From the NCBI GenBank assembly GCA_033961575.1, contig CM066733.1, forward strand, positions 105,243,921 through 105,307,920: a DNA stretch of 64,000 nucleotides, in the 5' to 3' direction. A program made the position numbers and the translations under genes. The notes under the pieces are model-generated. The model did no database searches. It saw only the letters and a program-made list of their open reading frames with translations, and was not told the DNA's origin. Shown in pieces: positions 12,001 to 25,807 of this stretch; the stretch's first letter is position 1, and every line of letters starts with the position of its first letter. Source of the stretch: Aselliscus stoliczkanus (taxonomy: Eukaryota > Chordata > Mammalia > Chiroptera > Hipposideridae).

Positions 12001-15000
12001 ATTACTTCGGGATATAAGAAGAGTAACTTAAAAAATGTGATACAATTGTTGATGTCAGTCAGTCAGCATCATCCATTGACCACTTACTGTACAAAATGTT
12101 TTTCTGTCTATATTCCAAATTTATTCTGCAAGGAAAATATTTCTATCTGTCTGTATATAATAAGGAAACTTAAAAATCTAGGGTTCCTTCTAGAAACAAA
12201 TATATGTTTTTGGCATTATCATACTGAGAATACCAATTAAAATGATACATATTAAATGGGTAGAAAATATTTTACCAATTTTATTCTGATTCTTTAAATT
12301 GAAAGATACTTATGAGAAATCAATATGCAAATAGTAACTGCTCATCACTGTGACTGAATTCCGAAGTCTACGGAAAGGATGTAAAAAAATAAACTTGAAA
12401 AACAAACAACCCAATTAAAAAATGGGCAGAAGATATGAAGAGACATTTCTCTAAAGAGGACATACAGATGGCCAACAGGCATATGAAAAAATATTCAACC
12501 TCACTGACCATTAGGGAAATGCAAACAAAAACCACAATGAGATACCACCTCACTCTGGTCAGAATGGCTATCATCAATAAATCAACAAACAACAAGTGCT
12601 GGCGGGGCTGTGGGGAAAAGGGGACCCTGCTGCACTGTTGGTGGGACTGCAGATTGGTGCAGCCACTATGGAAGTCAGTATGGAGGTACCTCAAAAAACT
12701 GGAAATGGAACTACCTTTTGACCCAGCAATTCTACTCTTAGGTATTTATCCTGAAAAACCCGACACTTATTCAAAAAAATTTATGCACCCCTATGTTCAT
12801 AGCAGCGCTATTTACAATAGCTAAGACTTGGAAACAATCAAAATGCCCATATCGGTAAATGACTGGATTAAGAAACTGTGGTATATTTATACAATGGAGT
12901 ATTACTCCGCTATAAAGAAGAATGAAATCGTACCATTTGCAATGATATGGATGGACCTAGAAACTATTATGTTAAGTGAAATAAGTCAGTCAGAGAAAGA
13001 CAAATACCATATGATCTCATTCATATGTGGAATCTGAAAAACTGAATGAATGAGCAAAGTAAACAGAAACAGTCTCATAGATATACAGGAAAAACAGGGT
13101 TGCTAGTTGGGAGCGGGGGATGAGGGAGAAGGGGAAGGGATTAGACAGCAAAAATAGGCAACTACAATATTGCCACTGGGATATGAAAGACAGTTTGGGG
13201 AATATAATTAATAATGTTGTAAATATTTTGTGCGGTGTCAGATGGTCATATGTCTTGTTAGGGAGACCATTTCATGGATGGAGTAGAGGTTTGATCACTG
13301 TACTGTATACCTGAAGCAGAGGTTGTATACCAACTGTAATTGAATATATAGATAATCACGGGATGTGGAGTATACTGTGGAAGGGAGTCAGAGGAAGTGT
13401 AATAGATATATATGATATGGGGGGGAGGAGTGGGGTGGCTAAATGGGGGGGGTTGTCACTTTGAGGGGTAAAAAGTATAACTATTGCACTGTGTTGTACA
13501 CCTGAAACTAATTAAAAATAAATAAATAAATTTAAAAAAAAGAAAATAAACTTGATGTTCTCAGATAATTGTCACCTTTTTCTATCATTTAAAATCATAT
13601 GGCACTATTGCTATTGGCATTATCATTATCGGTCAAGAAAACTTTTCAATATATTGGTTGTTTTCTCAGTTGTTCCCTTCTAAGTTAATTTTAAAAGTAC
13701 ATGAATACTTTAGTTTTAGTTTTCCTTTTATTTCTTTACTATATACCACACATTTGCTTATAGGCTTTGATTTCCTATTTGCAAAGACTTCAGTGCTGCT
13801 GAGTATATCTAACTGAAATGCAGTAGTCCTGATGAATTAAACTGCACCTTCGGACTTCAAAAAACGTAAATCCAGTGCAAATTTTCAGTGCAGCTCCAAT
13901 CCTGTAAGTTGTCTTGTGAATCTGAAGTTATGTCTGAATAGATTTTGTAATAGGCCACTGAATGGTCTACACTGTGCAAAGTGAGAAATGATGGCCTCTC
14001 CTCTGCTAGAATCAATAGTTAGTGAGCATAGAAGCTACACCACTTGATGTCCCAAGACTGGCCAGAGTGGAAAAGTGATCAAGAAGACATTTAAATACAC
14101 AGCTTTCGTAAAGCATTTCAATTTGTGCGACAACGCAAGTAACATTTACCACATGAAGCAAGCCTTCATGTTTCTTTAGTTGTACCATTAAATTAGTTAC
14201 CAATATGTTTTCAGTTATTAGCAACTGGTTGGGATTTTACTTTACAAAGCCTCCAAGATTCAGATCTGGCTTTTATATACATGCATTCTTTTTGTAGCAC
14301 TTAATATTATTTTTCATCCTCAGTGTGTACTCCTATTTGTTGGGGGGGTGTGTACACACACATATGTATATAAAACATGAGCTATTTTTACAGAAACTGC
14401 TAAGACATTTCAATACCAGCCAAACATATTTATCTGAGGATTAATCTTCATCTATTGAATCAGGCAAGAGCACTGCCATGCATACAATTATTTAATTAGC
14501 AGCCAAATCCTCTGCCAGTCAGCAGCCGTTCCAGGCATACTGATGGGGTAGAAGATGCAAATCTCACAGTCGTACTGCTTTTTCTCATTACTACTGCAAT
14601 TAGCACTTAAATTGATGCTTTAAACATACTAATTTCTGGAATAATTCAGGATTTGTATGTTACCTGGGATCGCCTCACTGCAGAGCCAACACCAGATTGC
14701 TCTGCAAATTGAAGCACTTTTGAGCCAAATAACCATCATCATATCAGACTGAGCCAATTTGCATTTGGTTTTAAAGATAACAGAATGGCAATTTATGCAA
14801 ATAAATTAAGTAAGTTTACTTCTGAGTTCTCCCTGAACTAATTATAACAATGTTCTAATTTTTCATCACATCTAAAACTTGGCTTGAAATCAATATATGC
14901 TATGTTAGAAATTTGTTGTTGCTAATGGAAGCCTTGTTTTGATTTAAATATATTGTTTTTATTCATAATTTTGATGGTAATTTAGTTAGAAAGGTAGGCA

Positions 15001-18000
15001 CTTATTATGAATATTTAAATAGTTTTTGTGCCAATTCTGGGTTCAACAGAAATTGAACAATCAGACTTTAACGCCTGTTTTTCCAAGTCTTGCTCAAAAA
15101 TAAGTTCTACTGGATAAAAAATGACATGATTTAGAAGTTTCTTTATTTTAATACCTGCATTTGCAAGTCAAAATGTTAATTATGTTACAAATCCTGAATG
15201 TTTACTTTGACATGTTTAGGGTAAAATTACTTAATACTTAAAAATCTAGATATGCCAAATATTTCTGGCATCATTCATTCATATTTTTTGGCCTTTCCAA
15301 AGATGGTTTGGAGAGATGACCTATGTTTGCTTTCACAACACAGATTTAGCTTTTTATGTAAGTTATACTGTATACAAATGAGTTTATTTGAAGGATTAAT
15401 TTAGAATCTAGTTACAATAAAATGATTAAAATTAGGGTGGGGGCATGAAAATGTAACTGAGGAAACTGCATGAAAATATACTCAAGTGTTAAAAAAAGCA
15501 AAGCCACTCTGAAGGGCTGAGAGGAGCTCCTGGGTAATGCAGCTTGGTGACAGACAAGCTGCAGTAGACCTTTGTCATGCAGCTCCTGAAACAACTTCTA
15601 ATAATGACAATGCTACTCCTAATTATTGGTACTGTCATTATTTTTCATATCATTTATTGAGCTCTTATTCTATACCAGGAACTACATAAAGCAGTTTATA
15701 TAGTAACATCCTGCTTAATTTTCACTAGAACTTCATGAGACAGCTATGATGTTTTCATTTTCATAATGATGGTTAGGAAGTGATAAACAGATTTAAATCC
15801 AGGTGAGTCTGGCTCCAATAACTAATGCTCTAAGTCAGAAAACTCCAGGTATAAATTCCCAGACAGAGTAAAGGAGCTTCAAAACATGGAAGGGAGGGCC
15901 TTACCTGCTTCATTTTTTCGGCCGGTATCTCATTTTGCATCATGGAACTGAACACGTGGTCTTTCCCGCCACAGGCATGGGTCAGTTCAGGAAGGCACTC
16001 GATGAAGCCGTGGCACCCAGCATGTGGGCCCTTTATACCTGGGCTCCATTTCCTAAGAAATAATATTAACACCAATCAAATAATTCTTTCATAGCACAAA
16101 TGAGATTTTCCAACAATGATGGTTTAGAAAATTAGAACAGTTTTTTTATTAATTAAGATGACCGCAAACTTTTTAAAGGCCATTATTGTTAAGTTTCAAA
16201 ATCAGCCAGCATTCTCTAAGATATCAATCCAAGGCAGTGGCACTATCACTACATACAATGTGTAAATCCTGTGAGCTCAGTAGATACTGAGGGTTCCCAG
16301 ACAGTGGGTGTCTTCCTATAGGAAGGCACTCAGATGCATTAATGCTTCAATGCAAATAAAGCACTGAGCTCGGGCAGTTTTAATGAATGGATGCAGCCAC
16401 ATGATTCTAATATAATTACTTGAATCAAGTTTCCATTGTAAGTTGTTGGGAACATACAACTAAAAGTACATTTGGCAATGTACTTTGAGATTTACAGTAT
16501 AAATAGTGCCAGATCCCCAGGAATGTAGGCCACCTAAATCTTACTCTCTATTTGCTGTTCATACAGCAAAATGAAACATATAATTAAAATTATACTTTTT
16601 GGAGTAACAATGAAGAAGTGGATCAAATCTCCGAGGCCTCAGCAGCTTCCATAACTGGCCTGGGTGCTGTGTTGGGTAGTACTGTCTGTGCCTACTTTAT
16701 TGCTAAAAGCCAGCTCCCATAACTCTTAGTGCCATATTGGGAGGGTTCCTGAAACTGAGCTGTAGACATATGAGGTCTCTGCTTTCCCCCTTGTATCACC
16801 TGCTGCTGGTGAGGCTCCCTCTCTGAATGTGCCTTTTGGGTTCCAGGGATATCCCATGGTGGGGACTCAGCACCATCAAACTAGCTGCCCTGGAACCCAC
16901 TTGAGACAAACTGAGGGTGCTTCCTGAGGAGACTCCACATGTGTCTGAGGTTCTGGGTGGCATTTGCATCTAGATGCCTAAATTGACCACCACGCCCAGT
17001 CCAGCTGACAAGAGGTAGTGGGTGAATGACATCAATGTACAGCCAGACTGTTTTGATTGTCTACGTGACTGGGAACCAACATTTTGGCTGCAAAGTGTCT
17101 CTCAACTGGTGTGAAACACTGGTGTGAAAGAAACATTTTCATTTACACACTGTCAATCTTGCTTGTACTATGTACTGCTCTTTTCCTTGCTAAAATAGTT
17201 GCAGCCATGTACATAGGACCTGAGGTTAAATAATTTGATGACAATATAAACTCTTTTTTTTATTTTTAAAGATTTTTTTAAAATTGGGTAATTGGGGGAG
17301 GGGAACAGCGTTTGGGGAATCGGGGAAGCGGAACAGACAAGTTGCTGTCTTTTTGTTCTACAGTCTAGTTGCGGAGAATGTTGCTTCACTGGCCCATGTT
17401 GGTATCGTCATTGCGCTCTTCCCAGATGAGACTGGTTGCCAGGCCTCTGGACGGCCACTCACTGCGGCTATTGGCAGCTTACGCTGGCTGCCAGCCGCTC
17501 ACGCTGGCTGCTGGCCACTCACTGTAGCCTATGGCAGCCCACTGCAGCAGGGGCTGCAGCCTACACTGTCGCTGGGACTCGCAAAGCCCAGCTCCAGGTG
17601 GAGCTATTGTTAGCTGTAGAGGGCAGTGTCACTGGCCCTCATGTGGGACCCAAACCGGGGCCGCTGGCATCCCAAAACCAGCTCTTAACCAATGCGCCAC
17701 TCAGCCGGCCCTAAACTCATTTTTTTAAAGCACAGGTTATATCTTGAGCTGTTGGTATATCAAACTACCCAGTTTTAGACATTTTGCAGATGCACTTTTA
17801 CTTTTGACAATAGATTTCAGATCCCTTAAATCCATTCTGCAATAACAGAAATTGGTAATTTATTTTGCTTTAGATCACAAAGCACTTTAACATCTTTTCA
17901 AATGAAGGCTGATACTGTGAAGGAATAAGCCCAGTTAAAATAGAAATGTATCCAGTGTTGCTTGGGACAGATGATTAAATTCTAAGTGAGAATGTTACAA

Positions 18001-21000
18001 CACTAGGCCATGTCTCCCTCTGGGCAACCGGCCTTTTCACTGTTAAAAAAAAAAAAAAAGTCAATATTCTTTGAACAGCCTGAAAATCAAGTGACCACAC
18101 ATGTAAAGAAAATAATGTTTTGAAATTTGAAAACCAATTACATTGAAAATTAGATCAATTACCTGAAAATGTGAAGATGGTGGTGTTCTATGTTTGGTAT
18201 TGTAAGAAGGGAAGAGTCTTTTAACCACCGACCCTGGATCACCATCTGCACCAGGTTGGTGATATTCAGGGCAGTTACCAGCCAGCCCTGGTTTGCAGCC
18301 ACATCCAGCATTGCCTGAGCAGGGAAAATGCACACGTTACAAGCATACCATGGCACCTGCCCTCTCCACTGGGTATCTGGTTTCCGCTTTAACAAAAGAA
18401 CAAACAACAAAACCGAGCATTACACCTTTAAATTACTATGAACTGAAATAGAAACCAGAAAATGAACTACAGCTGGATTGGCGGGAACACACAATCTGTA
18501 GCATTTATTGCACAGCACTTCCTACAAAGTGGCAAATATTTAGCTCTTCTTAAGGCAGCAAAGATAGCCAGATAATACTGGTACCCAATATTAAAACAAA
18601 GAGAAAAACTCAGTGTATTTTGAGAGCAAACACCTATATAATTCACTATATCAAGAGCATTAGCAGCTGCGTTTAAAGAGTAAATCTCGGGTAGTTTTAT
18701 CCAAACTTAAAATCATTAATGGTAAGGTGATAGGTTTCCTTGCCAAAAATTTATTTTTCCCAAAGAGAAGGCTAAAGGCAGAGGCCTGGTTTTCAATGAA
18801 AACAGTACACCCCACAGTAGCTCAAGGGGTTCTGCCAGTGATGCATGTGGAATGCTGAGAAGCTATTCATGTTAGTCTATACATTTAATCTAATGTTTTA
18901 TGGACAAACAAATGCTGCATTTACTTAAGGCAAAACTAAACAGTGAAATCTTATTTAAACAAAGGAGAAGTTTACACAGGCAAAGCTATTTCAATTAAAT
19001 TAGATTCTGCAGAATGCTGACTTAAAGACACATAAGTTAATATGATTGGAGGTGGTTACTTCATACAGATTTAGGAGTGTCCTCTCTTGTTTTGGGAAAT
19101 GAAAAGATGAAGGTAAGAGAAATTAGATGTACCTCGTAAATGCTTAAAATGATAGTTTCACACTAAATATCTCACCAACAGTAAAATATTTTTAAAATGT
19201 ACAAAATCTATTAGCACATTTTTAGAAATAATTTTTAAGATATATTATCTCAGTAAAATTAATTTGCCATATTACTTAGTACTACTGAGGGAGACACATT
19301 TTCCTTCTAAGTTTTGAATTTCCTATTCTATGTTCTTAAATTTACAAAAAGTAAAATAATTTTAAAAGCATCTGGCTAAACCAATATGTGGCCTTTTCAT
19401 ATACATTACAGAGAAATGGATCAATGTTTCTGGGTAGGATGGTCATTAATGTGATGGAATGGTCAGATTGGTCTTTAGCTCCCATGAGTCTACTAATTAC
19501 ACACTGTAAAGCCTGAGTGTTGGTATAATAGATATATTTACATGTATGTATATGTGTGTGTATCACTGTGTACACATGTATGAATGAACATGTCTATAAA
19601 TCTAGGGAAAATCCTCTTCTAGTCTTCCTATTTTTCTGCAGAGCTGATTAAAACACTTTGCCATTCTTTGAAGTACATGAAACAAGCAGGTCATGACCAC
19701 TATTTGGATTAAAAAAACCCGAAACATTAGTTCACAAGTCACAACTCTTGAGTTCTGTAAGGGAAAAGGGAAAGAGAAATGAATAATTATATCTAATCTA
19801 GTATCATGATGATGTTAGAAGTTGTAATGTGGAGTAACTATGGTGATTTTACTTGTGATTTTACATTACAACTTGAGTGGAAATAAATTCCAGACCAAAA
19901 GCTCACATACTAGCAGAGTTGGATGGATGAACCATATGTTTTTAACTTTGAAGTTTTCATGATGAAGTTGAAAGATTTCATAAAATTTATGAGACTGCCC
20001 CACAATTTTTCATTGTATGATCCAGATGTGAAAATGTAAAAAATCATGCAAAGTGATTGCTTACATGAAGTAAATGAAAAGCCGTATCATGAAATGAAAA
20101 CTATTATTTATCTTGTTTTAATTTAGGGAAAAGGCAGGTGGGGAGACCAAGAACCTGGGACAACCAAAGGTCTCATGACTGCTCAGATGTGGGGAGCCAA
20201 GTGCTGCTCTGAGTTTCTGCCCATCACTCCCTGCAGTTCTTGCAGTCTTCCACCCCTCCCCCAAGCCACTGACTCAGTGCCGGCCCTCACCAACTCTCAC
20301 CTGGAATATTATAAATTTCCCTTTATCCTCATTCTCATCTAATTTTTCTTCAATCCATATTTTATATTATCACCAAAGTAAATTTTTACAGTAGTAAAAC
20401 TGATTGTCATCCCTCTGCTTAAATTTCTTTATTGACATCACACTGCGGAGGACAAAAAAAGCTTAACATTTCTGAGCGACAATGTCCTGTTACCTATCTG
20501 GCCCTGGCATGTCACTCTGGTCCCTTTACAGCACTATTAAATTACTGCTATTTCCCCATATTTGCTTTGTTCTTCCTTAATGTTCTCTTTTTACAAGTAC
20601 TGCTCCCTCTACCTAATCTACCTGGGAAATTCCTACTCATCCTTCAAGTCTGGCTCAAATCAAATGCCACTTTTTTTTTTTTTAAAAGATTTTATTGGGG
20701 CATTGGGGGAGGGGAACAGTGTTGGGGAATTGGGGGAGGGGGCCAGCCAAGTTGTTCTTCAATCTTCGTTGTGGAGGGCACGAGTTGCCATCTGGCTTCC
20801 TGTCAGCAGCTCGTGGCCTCTAAGCTCAAGGTGCTGTGTTCAATCTTAGTTGTGGGTGGGCGTAGCCACTATCCCATGTGGGAGCCGAACCAGCAGCCTT
20901 GTTAAGAGTGCACGCTCTATCCTCTGAGCCATCCGGGTGGCAGCTCAACTCAAGGTGCTGAGTTCAGTCTTAGTTGTGGGTGGGCATAGCCCACCATTGA

Positions 21001-24000
21001 ACAGGCAATCTTGTTGTTACACCAGCCGAGCCATCCTGCCACCTGTTGGCAGCTCAGCAACAGCTCAGCTAGGGCACAGCATTCATTGGCCCATGTGGGA
21101 ATTGAACTGGTGGCCCTGTTGCTCAGAGCTCGTGCTCTAAGCCAACTCTTAACCAACTGAGCCACTTGGCTGGACCTCAAATGCTACTTGTTACTGTGAA
21201 GCCCCTCTGATCCTTCCAGATGGATTGTAGGTACATCTTTTCCTGTGAGTTTGTTGCTCTTGACACATGTCATCGTTATCCTATTGTGATTCTCTGTTTA
21301 TACATCTGCCCTGTAGACTATAGACTCCTATACAGCAAGAATCTGGAAATATTCTCTGTCAGTCTAGCCCTAGCACAGTGCCCTCAAGAATTACTCATTT
21401 TATTAAAGAATATTAGTGAAAATCCAATTACAATAATTATAACAATATTCTGCCTAAGTTACTGCACATCTGCCAAAGGCAGTACAGTGTAGGGGAAAAA
21501 ATTACAAGCTCTGATGTCAGAAAAACATAAGTTTGAATGCTGATTTTATCCCACTTACTATGTGTAAATTGTGGGGAATCACCTAACTCTACTATGCTAG
21601 ATTTCTTATTTTTAGAAGGGGTATTATACCCCCTATAGGCATGCTCTGAAGGTAAGAGGAGATGATGTACTATGTGAGGTATCTAATGTATTGCCTAGAA
21701 CATAGATCTCAACATACAGGCGACGATTTTTAAAGTCTATATGAGATGAAAAGAGCGCCCTAACAACCCATTATTTCTAACAGGGACTTCCTTTGGGCCT
21801 TTTGGTGGTGGTTTTTGCACTGAGGAGCACAGGGTTTGAGGGGCAGGGCATGTGAGGCTGGGGACAGATAGATGCACAGAACAAACAGTTCATCAGGAGA
21901 AGTGTGCAATTACAAGAAAGCCAGAGGACAAAGCCAAAGGCAGACCCCATAGCTCAGGCCAAACTGGAGGATGTGGAATCGGTTCTCAGTCTGAGTGGGT
22001 AAGCCCACGTTACTGCTCAGAGGTACACACCTGAAGGGGCTGTGGCCAAGGGATGGTTCAGGCAAATGGGCTTGATGGTCCTGACAGCTTAGACCGACAT
22101 ACCTCTGCCAGGTTGAGCCTGGGATGGACTCCCTGTGTCTCACTATCTTTTACAGCAGTCTTTCTGGTAGATAAGGACGAAAAGTACATGCTCCTTCCTA
22201 GAGTGGGGCTGGCTTTAGGAACAGCTAGAGATCAGGGCTCAGTTCCCCAAGACACCTCAAAGCCCTCTGCAGAGATCTAACCCTCAACAAGGAAAAAGTG
22301 TTTCAGTACATTGAGGAGAAATAACTGGACATTCCTTATCAGCTTAGCATTAACATTTGGCACATATTCAATTTCCCTTTACCTCTCATCCACTTTCTAC
22401 TTGGCATGATACCTACCAGGCAAAGCTAGGATGATTGTAAGTACAGGGGAAAAATGGATGGGGACCGACTCCATGTACGAGACTTTCTCCTACTAAGTGG
22501 GAATCAATTTTAATTGATTGTTAATTCAGAATTCATTGTCATGTCCAGCTGTGACAGAATGGAAATATGATTTATAGTACTGTATTCATTTATAAAATTA
22601 TACTACAATGAAAGCCTTACCATAATTAACACAAACAGTGGGGCTATCATTTATTTATAGGAGATCGGGTGATGAGTTTGGTTTTGAACACATTTTAACT
22701 GAGGCATCACTGTGAAGCCAAGTGAGAAGTCCAGGGAAAAATGAGCGCTGGATAGAGAGTGTGGGTGGGCTAGGAGTGCAAACTTAGAAATCCTGGTCAC
22801 AAAGCAGGCAGCCAAAAGAGGTAAAATGAGCCTCTTGGGCGCAGAAGTGAGGGTTGCAGAGTGCGGGTTACCTGGAGATGAGAAGTGGAAATGCAGGGAA
22901 GGGTAAAGGGGTGAGGGCATCTAAGGTACTCTCAAGGCACTACTGAAATAATCATGATTAGTCGTTTGTTAAGTGTGTACTGTTCGTCAAACACTCTGAT
23001 AACCATTTTATGTAAATTATTCCATTTAAACTCATTTTACAGATGAAGACATTGTAGCTCAGAGAGATGAAAAAAAAAACATGTCTGCCTACATAGCTCT
23101 GGTAAATGGGGGCATCTGGGATTAAAATTCTGGGGAGCTAGACTCCAAAAGTGCTTGCTTTTCACCAGTATAGGATACTGCCTATAAAGTTTAGGATGTG
23201 TGGAATTTCAGTGGGGTTCTGTATTAGCACAGAATGTACCAAAGATAAAATGGAACTTTGAGAGGTTCTCTTAACAAGACAATGCTTAAAGCAAACAATA
23301 AGTTTGGATAAAGTATGAACAGACATGTAACTCATGAACAGTTGATACTGGTTTGAAGATGGTGTAGTTTACTAATAAAAGAGACTAAGCCTGACAGCTT
23401 AGAGTGTGTGCCTTTAAATTAATTGTAAGACCTTAGGCAAATCACTTAACCACTGATATTCATTTTTCTCATCTGAAAAATCAAGGTGTTTGATTAGGTT
23501 TGTGTCTACTGTAAGCTTTAATCTTTTATCAATAAAATGCCAACATACTCATGCTATATTGTTATTTATTTTTAAAAAGTTCACTTTCCATTTTTCCAGG
23601 TCGACTCTAGTATTCTTGAACTCAGAGGCAGGAAAACCCAAGTCAAAAAAGAAGGCACCATATACTAAGCACAGAATATGCTGCAGGGAGAAAAGACCCT
23701 CTTGGAATCAGAAGAAGATAAGGTTTCTGCTGCTGGGGTGTGAGGGCAAGGCCTCATGGAAAAGACAGGCTTCAGCTAGTCAAGGAAGACCTCACAAATA
23801 CAGCTTCACCAGAGGGAAGGAGAAGGGGGAAGGGAAGGGGAGAGAGGGAGAGGGAGGGGCAAGAGGAGGGTAAGAGGGGGAGAGTGAGACGGGGAGTGAG
23901 AGAGGGAGAGAGGGAGAGGGAAGAGGAAGCAGGAGGAGGGGAGAGGGAAAGAGAGGGAGAGAGGAGGGAGGAGGGAGGGGGAAGGAGAGGAGAGGGAGAG

Positions 24001-25776
24001 AGGGGTAGAGAGGAGCTTTGAGGTGAAGGGAACAGACATTGATAGCATTCAGGGTACAGTGTCTCAATCATCTTTGTAAGTCGGAGGTGATGTCTTGCTG
24101 GGAGAAGGTACTATAAAAGAGCAGGAAGAAATCTGGACTACGTACTGGGGGGAATTAATGATGTGAATAAAAACTAGCGCAGCAGTGAGTTTCAACAGTA
24201 TGACTTTGAAACAATAATTATAGAAATTATTAGAAACAATTAGAAATTTAAAATCAACCAGCAATGTTTTGTGATTGTTTCCAGCCATAATGATCATGGT
24301 TAACTTGAGTGTGAAAGCAGAGGATCGAGAGACTGATGGTTACTCAGAGAGGTGAGAGATTTCGGGTTACTAGTGAGATACTGTTGAAAAGGACAACTCC
24401 AGGGCCAATGCTTTTTGTGGGGGAAGTGAAGTCACAGGGGACTGAACTGATGGGTGAGGAAGGGGATGAGAGATGCCAGGTCTAATGTGTAACAGAAATG
24501 TTCAATGATGCTGATTGGTAAAGGCACTGTAGCCATAGAGCAGAGTCAGAGGGTGGTATCAGGAAGGTGGTGGCAAAAGTGGTGTGAATATGGTAATTAT
24601 TAAGAGTTTGGGATGCATACAATTATGATGTAGAAAAAGGGATATGTTGAAGCCACTGTGATGACTGAAAGAGCTGAGATGAAGCTAAAGACCATGAACT
24701 GGTATCTGAGTAAGGTGGGGAAAGAGATCCAGAATTTAGAAAGTAGTTGAAAAAGAAATCTTACAGACATTGACAGTACGACGTAACATTGATAAAAGAA
24801 GCAGGAACCTGAGAAGAAAGATGAGGTTGGAGAGACCTGAGGAGGCAGGCTTGTATTACTGGAGAAATAAGAAGACTCAGCCAGCCCAGGAGCTTCAGAG
24901 GGAATGTACCCATGGGGTGGTGTGTGTCTGTCTGTGTCTGACTGAGGGGCAAGAGAGGGAAGGAGTGAGGAAGAACAGAGAGATGGATGAGGAGAGAGGA
25001 GAGGCAAAGAACAAAGAGAGGTACACATATTATACACACCATCCTCATATGGAATCCATGGAAAACGCGCGAGCTTCTGAAGTACTTGGCTTTATGCAAA
25101 GGTAAATCAACACCATCACAAAAAACACCCCCACATCTCACCCTCACAAACAAAAAGAATTCAAGTTTAGAAAATGCATACTCTCTGGAAGGAAATTTTT
25201 TGGGCTCCAAGGATCTTGAAGCCAAAGCCGTGGGTTATGACTTGAATAGATCTCATGCCCTCAACATTCATCCTGAATCAATCTCAAGAATTCCTTAAGC
25301 AAATTAGGCTTGGGCTTGGCATTTAATGCAGCCACATTTTCATAGTGGTATTAGTATTTCTGCAAGGGGCAGATTTATACAAATCTACAGATTTTTTTCT
25401 CCTTTATTTTCTGCTACTGTATATTATACCTAAAAATACATGCTGGACAATGTATCTCTCTGTATTTTATGTCAAATAAATTTTATTCAATTATTGTGAA
25501 AGTGCATTATATAGTTAAGTCAAACTGCATAGATGGTATGCATACTTGATGTGATGAAAATGTTTGTATAGTAGTGCACAGATTATAAAAATGTTCCATA
25601 GGGGTAGCTGGTTGGCTCAGGTGGTTAAGAGCGCAGTGCTCATAACACCAGGGTTTGCCGGTTCAGTTTCCGCATGGGCCAGTGAGCTGTGCCCTCCACA
25701 ACTAGATTGAAAACAACGACTTGACTTGAAACTGATGGGTCCAGGGGACACACTGTTCCCCAATAAAATTTATATA

Positions 25777-25807
<31 letters not shown>

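Noticed and set aside
17436..17728. Open frames over 17.3-17.7 kb
   Set aside because: They are reading frames of the composite SINE, not a gene.
18159..18410. Longer open frame extending 5' of ASCC3 exon B
   Set aside because: Continuing past the acceptor would replace the conserved junction ...LRVCQ|AMLDV. The CTGCTCAG acceptor at 18315 fits the phase exactly.
23740..24071. Several overlapping long frames rich in Glu/Arg/Gly or Ser/Pro/Leu
   Set aside because: They translate the GA-rich tract on both strands and are composition artefacts.
24600..25225. Minus-strand frames of 145 and 154 codons
   Set aside because: They overlap each other in different frames and show no domain. The sequence is purine-biased, which removes stops.
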